From Paracoccus sp. SMMA_5_TC (GTDB taxonomy: Bacteria > Pseudomonadota > Alphaproteobacteria > Rhodobacterales > Rhodobacteraceae), in NCBI RefSeq assembly GCF_009696685.2, contig NZ_CP102355.1, positions 2,157,501 to 2,221,500 on the forward strand: DNA of 64,000 nucleotides, in the 5' to 3' direction. A model generated the notes under the pieces. The model did no database searches. It saw only the letters and a program-made list of their open reading frames with translations, and was not told the DNA's origin. This document shows, piece by piece, positions 17,696 through 25,654 of this stretch. Both the position numbers and the translations under genes were made by a program. Positions within the stretch are counted from its first letter, which is position 1, and every line of letters starts with the position of its first letter.

Positions 17696-20600
17696 ATGCA
17701 TCGTTTTGCTTTTGACCTTGGAACACATTCGCTTGGCTGGGCGGTCTACCGTCTGGACGCTGACTTGCTTCCAGTTTCGCTTGAAAAGCTTGGCGTGCGG
17801 ATATTCTCGAGCGGCCGGGATCCGAAGTCGAAGGAATCCAATGCTGCGGGACGCCGTGGGCCGCGCGCTGCGCGGCGGCAACGGGACAGAAGGCTCGGAC
17901 GACGCGGAAGGCTGCTTGGCGACCTGATAAATCTTGGCCTGCTGCCGCAAGACGCCCAAGCCAGAAATGCGGTTTTCGCGGCAGATCCTCATGAAGCTCG
18001 CGCAAGGGCCGCGCGCGAGCAGGTTTCGCCAGAGCAGCTTGGCCGGGCGCTGTGGCACATGTCGAAACACCGTGGTTTCAAGAGCAATCGTCGGGCCGAC
18101 AACGACGCGGACGAGAAGGGCAAGGTCGCAACCGCGTCCAATGCTCTTCTCGAGCGACTCAGATCCGAGGGGCACCCGACATACGGCGCCTTCCTCCACG
18201 CCCGCCTTCTGCGGGGCGAAGGAACGCGCATCCGGCCGACCGGCGAAGATACGAAGCTGTCTTACGAATTCTATCCGACGCGCGCCATGCTGGAAGCAGA
18301 GTTCGATCACATCCGGGCCACCCAGGCGGCCTATCATCCGTCGCTGACCAATGACAAATGGGAACGGCTGCGTGATACGATCTTCTTCCAGCGTCCCTTG
18401 CGCCCGGTCCGGCCGGGAAAGTGCACCTTCTTCCCCGATCAGGATCGCCTGCCGCGCTGGCATCCGGTCGCGCAGGAATTCCTGATCCTGTCGCAACTCA
18501 ATCACCTGCGAATCGTCGATGAGTATGGCGAAAGTCCGCTGGATATTACCGCTCGTGACCTTGTCGCGCGCACGCTGATGGGTGGGACCAAGCTTTCATG
18601 GGCGGCGCTGCGAAAGACCCTGAAATTGCCGTCGCAGGCTGCGTTCAACCTGGAAAAGGGCGGGTTGAAGGAGCTTGCGCGCAATGATGTCGCCGCACGG
18701 CTCTTGGGTGATGCGAAGAAGCCTGGACCGCTGGCAAGTCTGTGGCCGACCCTCGACAGCGCCACGCAGGTGCAAATGCTCGGCCGGATCGCGGATACTG
18801 CCGACCCGAACGAGTTGATTGGCTGGCTGATCGAACGGCACGGGCTTACCCGCGAGGTCGCCGAAAGGGCGGAGAGGATTCCGCTCCCCGATGGCCACCT
18901 GCGCTTCTGCCTCAAGGCCACACAGGCCATCCTGGAAGAGATGCGCAGGGAAGTCATCACCTATGACGAGGCGGTGCGCCGTGCGCCACTGCTGGGCGGC
19001 GCGGGGCTGGACCATTCAGATTTCCAGGCCGAGAAGGGCGTGGATATCCTGCCACCGTATAACCGGCTGCCTGTGTTGCAGCGGATGATCGGGAACGGCA
19101 CAGGCGACCCGAATGACCCCGACCTTATCCGCTATGGCCAGATTACCAACCCGACAGTGCATATCGCCCTGGGACAGTTCCGGCGGGTGATGAACGCGCT
19201 GATCGTCGAATATGGCAAGCCTGCCCAGGTGGTGATCGAGGCCGCGCGCGACATGGCCAAGTCGGCCGAGGAACTGAATCGCATCGAAAGCGAAATCCGC
19301 AAGAACACGCAGCGCAACGATCGCTGGCGGAAAGAGTTGCAGCAGGCGGGTCTGCTGGTCGAAGGCGCACGCGTCGGCGACCGGTTTCTGCGTATGCGCC
19401 TGTGGGAAGAGCTGGGCAAGGGCCCGGCGGATCGGCTCTGCCCCTACACCGGCCAGACCATCGCGCCGCATCAACTGTTTTCCGATGAGGTCGAGATCGA
19501 CCACATCCTGCCCTTCGAGGAGACCTTCGACGATAGCCCCGCGAACAAGACGGTGTGCTTTCGTGTGGCCAATCGCATCAAGGGCAAGCGTGCGCCCGGC
19601 GAGGCCTGGTCCGGCACGGATCTTGCCGCGATCATCGCCCGCACGAAACACCTTCCGCCCAACAAGGCCTGGCGATTCCTTCCCGGCGCCATGCAGAAAT
19701 GGGAGGAAACGCGCGGTTTCGAGGATCGCCAGCTGAACGCCACCGGCTATCTCGCCCGCGTCGTGCGCACCTATGCCGAGGCGCTGTTTGCAAAGACTGA
19801 TGACGAGGGGAGGCGGCGCAGCCACGTCTGGATCCTGCCGGGCCGCATGACGGCGATGCTGCGGCATCGCTGGGGCCTGAACCTGGGCGATCACAACCGC
19901 AAGCTGCGCGACGATCACCGCCACCACGCGATCGACGCCGCAGTGGTGGGGGTGATCGACCGGCGGATGGTGCAGGTCTTGCAGACCCATGCGCGGAAGA
20001 TTGGTGCAGACGGGCTTGACCGCGTGTTGCCCGCGCCGCCCGAGCCATTCGAGGGCTTTCGCGATGCCGTGCTGTCCGCTGGGGAAAAGGTCAACGTCAG
20101 CCATCGCCCGCAGCATGGCAGCATCGACCCATCCGACCCCTCGCAGACGAGCGGTCGGCTGCACGAGGATACCGTCTTTGGCATTGTGCGCGACGTGCCG
20201 GAAAATCAGGCCGACCGAACCATCGGGAATGTCGTGGTGCGCAAGCCTGTCCTTGGCTTGACCGAAAAGGAAATCGGTCAGGTGCGCGACGTCAAGCTGC
20301 GCCGCAGCCTTGAGGAGGCCACCCGATCGGCCCGCGACAAGTCCTTGCCGAAGAAAGAGCGCGACAAGCGCCGGGCCGAGGCGCTGGCAGCGTGGAGCAA
20401 GGAAACGGGCCACCGCAAGCTGCGCATCCTGAAACCTGAGGCCGCGGTGCGGCCGGTTCTTGATCGCGAGGGCCGGCCCTACAAATGGCTGGTCCCCGGC
20501 GAGAATGCCTACATGGACATCCTCGAAGGCCCCGACGGCACCTGGTTCCACCACGTGACCGACATCTGGGCGGCCAATTCAGGCGGGGCCGAGCCGTGGA

Positions 20601-20923
20601 ACATCGTGTATCCCGACGCGCGTTTCATCATGCGCGTGTATAAGAACGACACGATCCAGCTGTTCGATTGGGATGAAAAGAACAAATGTATTGCGGAAGG
20701 CAGCAACCGGATCAAGCGGGTCGTTCGACTGTCGCCAAGCAACTCGGTGCTTTACCTCGTCGGGATCAATGACGCGGGCGACTTTAAGAAACGCCATGAT
20801 GATACCCAAGACCCCTTCCGCTGGGATCTCGCAAATATCGGCAAACTCAGGCTCCGCCGTGCCCGGCGCGTGCGGATCGACGAACTGGGGCGGGTGCACA
20901 CGATCCGACATGGGATCGTGTAG
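17696..20923 (+). CDS. cas9: Type II-C CRISPR RNA-guided endonuclease Cas9
   Basis: A 1075-residue Cas9. RuvC-I is RFAFDLGTHSLGWAVYRLD with catalytic Asp7. The Arg-rich bridge helix is at residues 50-72. RuvC-II is VVIEAARDMAKS with Glu515. The HNH domain has EIDHILPF with His603 and downstream Asn residues in PANKT and VANRIKG. RuvC-III is DDHRHHAIDAAVVG with His744 and Asp747. All nuclease residues are present, so both strands should be cut. The length fits the compact II-C group. ATG 17696 is chosen because GGAGGGG precedes it and the RuvC motif follows at once; the upstream start at 17651 would lie in the tracrRNA promoter. It is first in cas9-cas1-cas2. Confidence 0.97.
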   Translation: MHRFAFDLGTHSLGWAVYRLDADLLPVSLEKLGVRIFSSGRDPKSKESNAAGRRGPRAARRQRDRRLGRRGRLLGDLINLGLLPQDAQARNAVFAADPHEARARAAREQVSPEQLGRALWHMSKHRGFKSNRRADNDADEKGKVATASNALLERLRSEGHPTYGAFLHARLLRGEGTRIRPTGEDTKLSYEFYPTRAMLEAEFDHIRATQAAYHPSLTNDKWERLRDTIFFQRPLRPVRPGKCTFFPDQDRLPRWHPVAQEFLILSQLNHLRIVDEYGESPLDITARDLVARTLMGGTKLSWAALRKTLKLPSQAAFNLEKGGLKELARNDVAARLLGDAKKPGPLASLWPTLDSATQVQMLGRIADTADPNELIGWLIERHGLTREVAERAERIPLPDGHLRFCLKATQAILEEMRREVITYDEAVRRAPLLGGAGLDHSDFQAEKGVDILPPYNRLPVLQRMIGNGTGDPNDPDLIRYGQITNPTVHIALGQFRRVMNALIVEYGKPAQVVIEAARDMAKSAEELNRIESEIRKNTQRNDRWRKELQQAGLLVEGARVGDRFLRMRLWEELGKGPADRLCPYTGQTIAPHQLFSDEVEIDHILPFEETFDDSPANKTVCFRVANRIKGKRAPGEAWSGTDLAAIIARTKHLPPNKAWRFLPGAMQKWEETRGFEDRQLNATGYLARVVRTYAEALFAKTDDEGRRRSHVWILPGRMTAMLRHRWGLNLGDHNRKLRDDHRHHAIDAAVVGVIDRRMVQVLQTHARKIGADGLDRVLPAPPEPFEGFRDAVLSAGEKVNVSHRPQHGSIDPSDPSQTSGRLHEDTVFGIVRDVPENQADRTIGNVVVRKPVLGLTEKEIGQVRDVKLRRSLEEATRSARDKSLPKKERDKRRAEALAAWSKETGHRKLRILKPEAAVRPVLDREGRPYKWLVPGENAYMDILEGPDGTWFHHVTDIWAANSGGAEPWNIVYPDARFIMRVYKNDTIQLFDWDEKNKCIAEGSNRIKRVVRLSPSNSVLYLVGINDAGDFKKRHDDTQDPFRWDLANIGKLRLRRARRVRIDELGRVHTIRHGIV

Positions 20924-20980
20924 ACAAATGGGCTGACAGGCAGGGCAACCTTTCGGGCGTTTTCCTTCAAGGAGGCTCTG

Positions 20981-21895
20981 ATGGTTGGACGAATACTGGA
21001 ACTGACGACACCCGGGCTTTCGGTGCACAAGCGCCGCGGATTTCTCGCGGTTGATAGGGACGGAGGCGAGGCCGGACGCATCGCCTTCGACGACCTCGAG
21101 GCGGTGCTGGTCGCCAGCCCCGGGATGGTCTGGTCGAACACCGCGCTGGCCGAACTTGCGGCCCGCCAGGTGCCGGTCATGGTGCTGGGCCATGACTTCA
21201 ATCCGGTGGCTGTCGTGCTGCCACTGAATGGGCATTTCCAGCAGGCGCACAGGATCAGAGCCCAGGCGGATGCATCCTTGCCGTTCCGCAAGCAGGCTTG
21301 GGCCGCACTGGTTCGCCACAAGATCATCGCGCAGGCAGAGGCGCTGGAGCGCGTGAACGCCCCGTCCGAGCGTTTGCGCAGACTGGCCACAGCGGTGCGC
21401 TCCGGCGACCCGGACAACCGCGAGGCGCAGGCTGCGCAGGCCTATTGGCCGCTGATGATGGACAAGACGTTCCGACGTGACCGCGAAGCTTCGGGGATCA
21501 ATGGCATGCTGAACTACGGCTATGCCATTCTGCGGGCGGCGACGGCGCGCGCGATCGTGGCCGCCGGACTGCATCCGTCCCTGTCCGTCCATCACCGTTC
21601 GGGGGGCGATGCGCTGGCGCTGGCCGATGACCTGATGGAGCCGTTTCGTCCGACCATCGATCTGATCGTTCGTCGCCTGTGTGCTGAAGGAATCACCCAA
21701 GTTGCGGAAGCACGCGGTGCGCTCGTTGCCAGCCTTGCTGCCGACTTTCCGACGGCGCAGGGCGCCAGCCCCCTGTCACAGGTTCTGCTGCGCCTGGCCC
21801 AGAGCCTTGCCCGATCCTGCGAGACGGGCAGACTGCGCCTTGTTTTTCCGGACCGGCCGATCCCCCTCGCCACCGAGGAGCAGGAGGATGAGTGA
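20981..21895 (+). CDS. cas1: CRISPR integrase Cas1 (type II)
   Basis: A 304-residue Cas1, the metal-dependent integrase that joins new spacers to the array. The conserved metal-site residues are visible: Glu148 in REAQAAQAYW, His204/His205 in SVHHRSGG and Asp218 in ADDLMEPFRP. The NGMLNYGYAILRA helix at residues 174-186 is typical of the family. An AAGGAGG site precedes the ATG. It lies 57 bases after cas9 and overlaps cas2 by eight bases. Confidence 0.97.
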   Translation: MVGRILELTTPGLSVHKRRGFLAVDRDGGEAGRIAFDDLEAVLVASPGMVWSNTALAELAARQVPVMVLGHDFNPVAVVLPLNGHFQQAHRIRAQADASLPFRKQAWAALVRHKIIAQAEALERVNAPSERLRRLATAVRSGDPDNREAQAAQAYWPLMMDKTFRRDREASGINGMLNYGYAILRAATARAIVAAGLHPSLSVHHRSGGDALALADDLMEPFRPTIDLIVRRLCAEGITQVAEARGALVASLAADFPTAQGASPLSQVLLRLAQSLARSCETGRLRLVFPDRPIPLATEEQEDE

Positions 21896-22238
21896 CAATG
21901 GCTTCAGGCAGCTTTCAGGATACAGGATCATGTGGGTCTGGGTGCTTTTCGATCTGCCGGTGCTGACCAGCGCCGAACGCAAGCGGGCCACGCGGTTCCG
22001 CAACGACCTGTTGGACCTTGGCTTCCAGATGGTTCAGTTTTCGGTCTATCTTCGCCATGCATGGAGCAAGGAGAAGGCCGAAAGTTATGCCCGACAGGTG
22101 GGTGAGCTTGTCCCCGAAGCTGGCCACGTCCAGGTTCTTTTCTTTACGGACAAGCAATATGCGCTCAGTCAGGTCTTTCATGGCAAGCGACGCTCCAAGA
22201 CTCCCGCGGAAAAACCTGCTCAACTCGCACTGTTCTAG
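21888..22238 (+). CDS. cas2: CRISPR adaptation protein Cas2
   Basis: A 116-residue Cas2, the structural partner of Cas1 in spacer acquisition. The first strand with its acidic residue is MWVWVLFDLPVLTSAERKRATRFRNDLLDLGFQMVQFSVYLRH, the ferredoxin-like core of the family, and the Arg-rich helix follows. The ATG at 21888 has AGGAGG directly upstream inside the cas1 end. No csn2 or cas4 follows, which makes the locus type II-C. Confidence 0.95.
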   Translation: MSDNGFRQLSGYRIMWVWVLFDLPVLTSAERKRATRFRNDLLDLGFQMVQFSVYLRHAWSKEKAESYARQVGELVPEAGHVQVLFFTDKQYALSQVFHGKRRSKTPAEKPAQLALF

Positions 22239-22280
22239 GCGTGCAGGGGCCAGATTTATTCGGGCCAAGTCACGAAAAAA

Positions 22281-22307
22281 CCCCGCGCAACAAGAAGTTG
22301 CGCGGGG
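22281..22307 (-). terminator. Intrinsic terminator at the 3' end of the CRISPR array transcript
   Basis: A perfect 11-bp stem, CCCCGCGCAAC (22281-22291) and GTTGCGCGGGG (22297-22307), with a 5-base loop. On the minus strand it is followed by six T bases (the A run 22275-22280). On the plus strand no T run follows. It therefore terminates minus-strand transcription leaving the array, three bases after the last repeat, and protects cas2 from antisense reading. Confidence 0.85.
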
Positions 22308-22310
22308 TCA

Positions 22311-22873
22311 ATCCTAGCAAAAGAAGCGACGTAGCCAAGCCCGGACGGGGCATGCTGAGTCTCATTGAGCGAGGCAATCCTAGCAAAAGAAGCGACGTAG
22401 CCAAGCCCGGACCGAAACTGTGCCGACCGCTGACTTCGACCAATCCTAGCAAAAGAAGCGACGTAGCCAAGCCCGGACGTGCCGAGGCCAAGCGTCGCTA
22501 TGAGCAGATCCTAGCAAAAGAAGCGACGTAGCCAAGCCCGGACTAGTCACACAGCACGGTGCGCAGGACTTTGATCCTAGCAAAAGAAGCGACGTAGCCA
22601 AGCCCGGACAGATGGTGCCAGCCCTGTTCGATGCCCGCAATCCTAGCAAAAGAAGCGACGTAGCCAAGCCCGGACCGTGCGCGCGCCGCGCGTCCTCGAC
22701 GGGTTATCCTAGCAAAAGAAGCGACGTAGCCAAGCCCGGACAGTGACCACCAACTGCAGGTCGCGGCGCGTATCCTAGCAAAAGAAGCGACGTAGCCAAG
22801 CCCGGACCGGAAAGCGGCGGCTGTCTTGATGCTGCCGATCCTAGCAAAAGAAGCGACGTAGCCAAGCCCGGAC
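22311..22873 (-). CRISPR. Type II-C CRISPR array, 9 repeats and 8 spacers
   Basis: Nine identical 36-bp repeats start at 22311, 22377, 22443, 22508, 22574, 22640, 22706, 22772 and 22838. Spacers are 30 bases, one of 29 (22479-22507). On the minus strand each repeat begins GTCCGGGCTTGGCTACGTCG and ends CTTCTTTTGCTAGGAT. The minus-strand orientation is supported by three observations: the tracrRNA anti-repeat must pair with GTCCGGGC..., the terminator at 22281-22307 only works on that strand, and the repeat end resembles the promoter-bearing ends of other II-C repeats. The leader side is therefore at 22874 and above, beside tRNA-Ser. No repeat is degenerate. Confidence 0.98.
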
Positions 22874-22933
22874 CAAGATTGCCGCGAAATCGCTCGTCAC
22901 CTAACGCAAGAAATGAAATGCGTTTTGCGCAAG
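22874..22933 (-). promoter_or_regulatory. Short leader between tRNA-Ser and the CRISPR array
   Basis: Sixty bases separate the tRNA CCA end from the first (leader-proximal) repeat. On the minus strand they contain an AACGCA/TGCGTT hairpin (stem 6, loop 10) without a T run. I cannot find a convincing -35/-10 pair. By position this should be the leader where Cas1-Cas2 add new spacers. Confidence 0.5.
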
Positions 22934-23023
22934 TGGCGGAAGCGGTGGGATTCGAACCCACGGTGGAGTTTCCCCCACGCTGGTTTTCAAGACCAGAGCC
23001 TTAAACCACTCGGCCACGCTTCC
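22934..23023 (-). tRNA. tRNA-Ser (anticodon UGA)
   Basis: A 90-base class II tRNA with encoded CCA. On the minus strand the acceptor GGAAGCG pairs with CGCTTCC, the anticodon loop is CTTGAAA (TGA), a long variable arm (GCGTGGGGGAAACTCCACCGT) follows, and the T arm holds TTCGAATCC. It reads UCA codons. The CRISPR array begins 60 bases downstream on the same strand. Confidence 0.97.
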
Positions 23024-23133
23024 GTCTGCTTGCCGCGCGGGACGGTAATGGGGTCAGATAAGTGGTCGTGAGGGGTGGGGCAAGGGAAAATCGACGACCT
23101 TGAAGGGGTTGCGGCCTGCTGGCTTGCGAAAGG

Positions 23134-24471
23134 TCATGCGCGGGACTGGACAAGCGCCGGGGCGGGAAGCTCTACGCGCACCGACAGGCCCCCAAGCCGC
23201 GCCCGATCAAGCGATATCCTGCCGCCATGCAGGGCGACCAGGTCCGCGACGATCGCCAACCCCAGGCCGGCGCCGGGGGGGCCGGTCTCGTCCAGGCGTG
23301 CGCCCCGCGTCAGGGCTTGTGCCGCCTTTTCGGGCGCGAGGCCCGGACCGTCGTCGGCAATCTGCACGTGCAACAGATCGGAGTGTGTCGATGCGGTGAT
23401 CGCCACGCGCCGGTTGGCCCATTTCGCGGCGTTTTCCAGCAGGTTGCCGATGACCTCTTCAAGATCGTGGCGTTCACCCGCAAAGATTGCCGAGGGCTCG
23501 ATCCTCGACTCGACAAGCAGGTCGCGCTCGCGGATGATCGGACCCAGCACCATCAGAATGTCCTGCACGACCGGCAAGACCGCTGTGCGCTGTCCCAGAA
23601 CCCGCGAGGCGGCTGCGCTGCGCGCGCGCCGCAAATGCCAGCCGATCTGGCGATCCATACGGCCGATCAGGGCCTGCGCCGGGTGATCCGCGGGCAAGGT
23701 GTTTGCCAGAGCCGCCAGCGGAGTCCTCAGCGAATGGGCGAGGTTGCCGACATGGTCGCGCGCGCGGGTCAGCAGGATGCGGTTCTGATCAAGCAGACCG
23801 TTGATTTCACCCGCCAACGGCCGCAATTCGGCAACGGCCGGCAAGGGCAGCGTCTGGGAACGGCCCTCGCGTATCGCGCGCAGATCCTGCCCCAGACGGT
23901 CAAGGCTGCGCAAGCCCGCAAAAACCTGCACCAGGCTGGCGAGCGCCAGGGCAAACCCAAGCACCACAAGCGAGATCCGCAGCGGTTGGCGCACACTCGC
24001 AAGTGCGGCGTCGATTTCGGCCACGGGCATGGTGACGGTCAGTGTGAATCGCTGTTGTGTGTCGGGCAGGGTGAAATCTGTCTGCATCACCCGCAACCCT
24101 TCCATCTGCGGGCCTGTCCCCGCACCGCCCCGGATTTCACCGGGTGGGGATTTCAGCACATTGTCGAACAGCGATGGCGATTTGGCCAATACCTGACCGT
24201 CCTGAGCAACCTGCCAGAACCAGCCCGACAGGGGCAGTTCGAAGCGCGGGTCGCGACCTGCGGGCGCAAGGACAAGGCTGCCGTCGCTTTGCGCCGCTGC
24301 GCCGGCAATGAGGCTTTCCGCCACAGCCTGGGCCTCGGCATCGAAACGGTCAGTGATGAAATCCTCGAGGATCGCAGCGATGGCCAGATAGCCCGCCAAG
24401 AGCGCGGCCCCGGTCAATAGCGCCGCCAGCAGGATCAGGCGGGCGCGGATGGAATCGCGCGGCCAGATCAT
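23134..24471 (-). CDS. Two-component sensor histidine kinase
   Basis: A 445-residue membrane sensor. Transmembrane segments at about 12-34 and 164-186 flank a periplasmic sensor of about 130 residues. A HAMP-like linker follows, then the H-box NLAHSLRTPLAAL with His246 as the phosphorylated residue. The ATPase part has the N-box GNLLENAAKWA (Asn347), DDGPGL (373-378) and GAGLGLAIV (400-408). The start overlaps the response regulator stop (ATGA). It resembles PhoQ-type kinases by layout, but the signal is not known. Confidence 0.93.
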   Translation of the reverse strand: MIWPRDSIRARLILLAALLTGAALLAGYLAIAAILEDFITDRFDAEAQAVAESLIAGAAAQSDGSLVLAPAGRDPRFELPLSGWFWQVAQDGQVLAKSPSLFDNVLKSPPGEIRGGAGTGPQMEGLRVMQTDFTLPDTQQRFTLTVTMPVAEIDAALASVRQPLRISLVVLGFALALASLVQVFAGLRSLDRLGQDLRAIREGRSQTLPLPAVAELRPLAGEINGLLDQNRILLTRARDHVGNLAHSLRTPLAALANTLPADHPAQALIGRMDRQIGWHLRRARSAAASRVLGQRTAVLPVVQDILMVLGPIIRERDLLVESRIEPSAIFAGERHDLEEVIGNLLENAAKWANRRVAITASTHSDLLHVQIADDGPGLAPEKAAQALTRGARLDETGPPGAGLGLAIVADLVALHGGRISLDRARLGGLSVRVELPAPALVQSRA

Positions 24472-25130
24472 GACCGCGTCCGAAGCAGATATCCCTCTCC
24501 ACGACGGGTTTCGATCAGGCCGTCCCCGATCTTGCGCCGCAACCGGCCAATGACCACCTCGATCGACTTGAAATCGCGGTCTGCAGCAGCGTCGTAAAGA
24601 TGATCCGACAGTTCGCTGCGGGTAATGACGCGGTTCTGGTGATGAATCAGGTAGGTCAGAATCCTGGTCTCGAACGCGGTCAATCGCAGCGCCATCCCGT
24701 CGCGGGTGATGATGCCAAGCTGACTGTCAAGTTGCAGCGGCCCGGCCTTGATGATCGCGCAGGCATGGCCTGCGGCGCGACGGACCAGCGTCTGGGCGCG
24801 AATGACGACCTCGTCCAGCCGGAACGGCTTGACGGCGTAATCGTCGGCGCCAGCGCGAAATCCGGCGACCTTGTCGGACCAGTCGCCCCGTGCCGTCAGG
24901 ATCAGGACCGGCATGGTGATGCCGCCATCACGCCAGCGCGTCAGCACCTCGATCCCCGGCATGCCCGGCAAACCCAGATCCAGGATCGCGAGGTCGTAGG
25001 TCTCGGTCGCGCCCAGGAATTCGCCGCGCGGCCCGTCCGCTGCAAGGTCGCAAGCAAAGCCACTGTTCTGCATGGCAGCAAGCAATTGCTCACCCAGGGT
25101 GGGGTCGTCCTCGACGATCAGGCAACGCAT
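24468..25130 (-). CDS. Two-component response regulator, OmpR/PhoP type
   Basis: A 220-residue regulator. The receiver domain starts MRCLIVEDDP and its phosphorylation site is Asp51 in AILDLGLPG; the conserved Lys is in YAVKPF. The C-terminal winged helix has LTAFETRILTYLIHHQNRVITRSEL, the DFKSIEVVIGRLRRKIG recognition region and the RGEGYLL end. ATG 25130 and the TTG two codons earlier are both possible starts; AGGAG lies upstream of both. It is translationally coupled to the kinase and to the preceding PepSY gene. Confidence 0.93.
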   Translation of the reverse strand: MRCLIVEDDPTLGEQLLAAMQNSGFACDLAADGPRGEFLGATETYDLAILDLGLPGMPGIEVLTRWRDGGITMPVLILTARGDWSDKVAGFRAGADDYAVKPFRLDEVVIRAQTLVRRAAGHACAIIKAGPLQLDSQLGIITRDGMALRLTAFETRILTYLIHHQNRVITRSELSDHLYDAAADRDFKSIEVVIGRLRRKIGDGLIETRRGEGYLLRTRS

Positions 25131-25132
25131 GC

Positions 25133-25525
25133 TCAATCTTCTCCTGTCCGGCGCGCGGCCGTCAGCCCGGCCCCGGCGACCTCAAGAAAGGCGCCGCTGA
25201 ATGCGTCCAGCCGCAATCGAAGCACATTCCGATCGGGGGTCAACAGCCGCAGTTCGTGCACAAGTATCGTGCCGCGCGCGCGTTCTGCAGGGTTTGCCGG
25301 CAGCAGACGCGCGGCGATAAGCCGCCCTCGAAAGCGCGCCTCGGCAATCCGCAGCGCGCGTTGCAGGGGCAATGGCTGGGCATGATCCCGCTCAAGATCC
25401 CTGAACTGGCCGTTCCAATCCTCGTCCTCGGTCCATGCATCCTTCGGGTCGGCATGGATCATGACCGCAGCAGCAAGCCATAGCCCTGCAAGAACGGGAA
25501 GGAAGATGATAACCGCGCGGCGCAT
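25133..25525 (-). CDS. PepSY-like small membrane or periplasmic protein
   Basis: A 130-residue protein with an N-terminal hydrophobic segment (AVIIFLPVLAGLWLAAAVM), probably an uncleaved anchor or signal. The rest resembles a PepSY unit: PLQRALRIAEARFRGRLIAARL, then ILVHELRLLTPDRNVLRLRLDAFSGAFLEVAG. PepSY proteins often sit beside two-component systems and modulate proteases or sensing. It is the first gene of the minus-strand operon and is divergent from the His/Asp-rich secreted protein. Confidence 0.8.
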   Translation of the reverse strand: MRRAVIIFLPVLAGLWLAAAVMIHADPKDAWTEDEDWNGQFRDLERDHAQPLPLQRALRIAEARFRGRLIAARLLPANPAERARGTILVHELRLLTPDRNVLRLRLDAFSGAFLEVAGAGLTAARRTGED

Positions 25526-25654
25526 GCGACAGATCTAGTGCCGGAAAGGGAAATGAAAACCAAACGGCGCATTAAACCGCCATTGGCGCAAGATGTCCTA
25601 TCAGCGATTCGCAAGGGCGCAAATCCTGCGTCCCCGAAGAAGGAATGAACAGAG

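Noticed and set aside
19016..20554. Minus-strand frame of 512 codons inside cas9
   Set aside because: Shadow of the cas9 coding strand; no recognisable protein features.
22239..22310. csn2 or cas4 gene after cas2
   Set aside because: Only 72 bases with a terminator separate cas2 from the array, so the locus is type II-C.
22241..22961. Open frames with repeated KRSDVAKPG or GLATSLLLLG units
   Set aside because: They are translations of the CRISPR repeats, not proteins.
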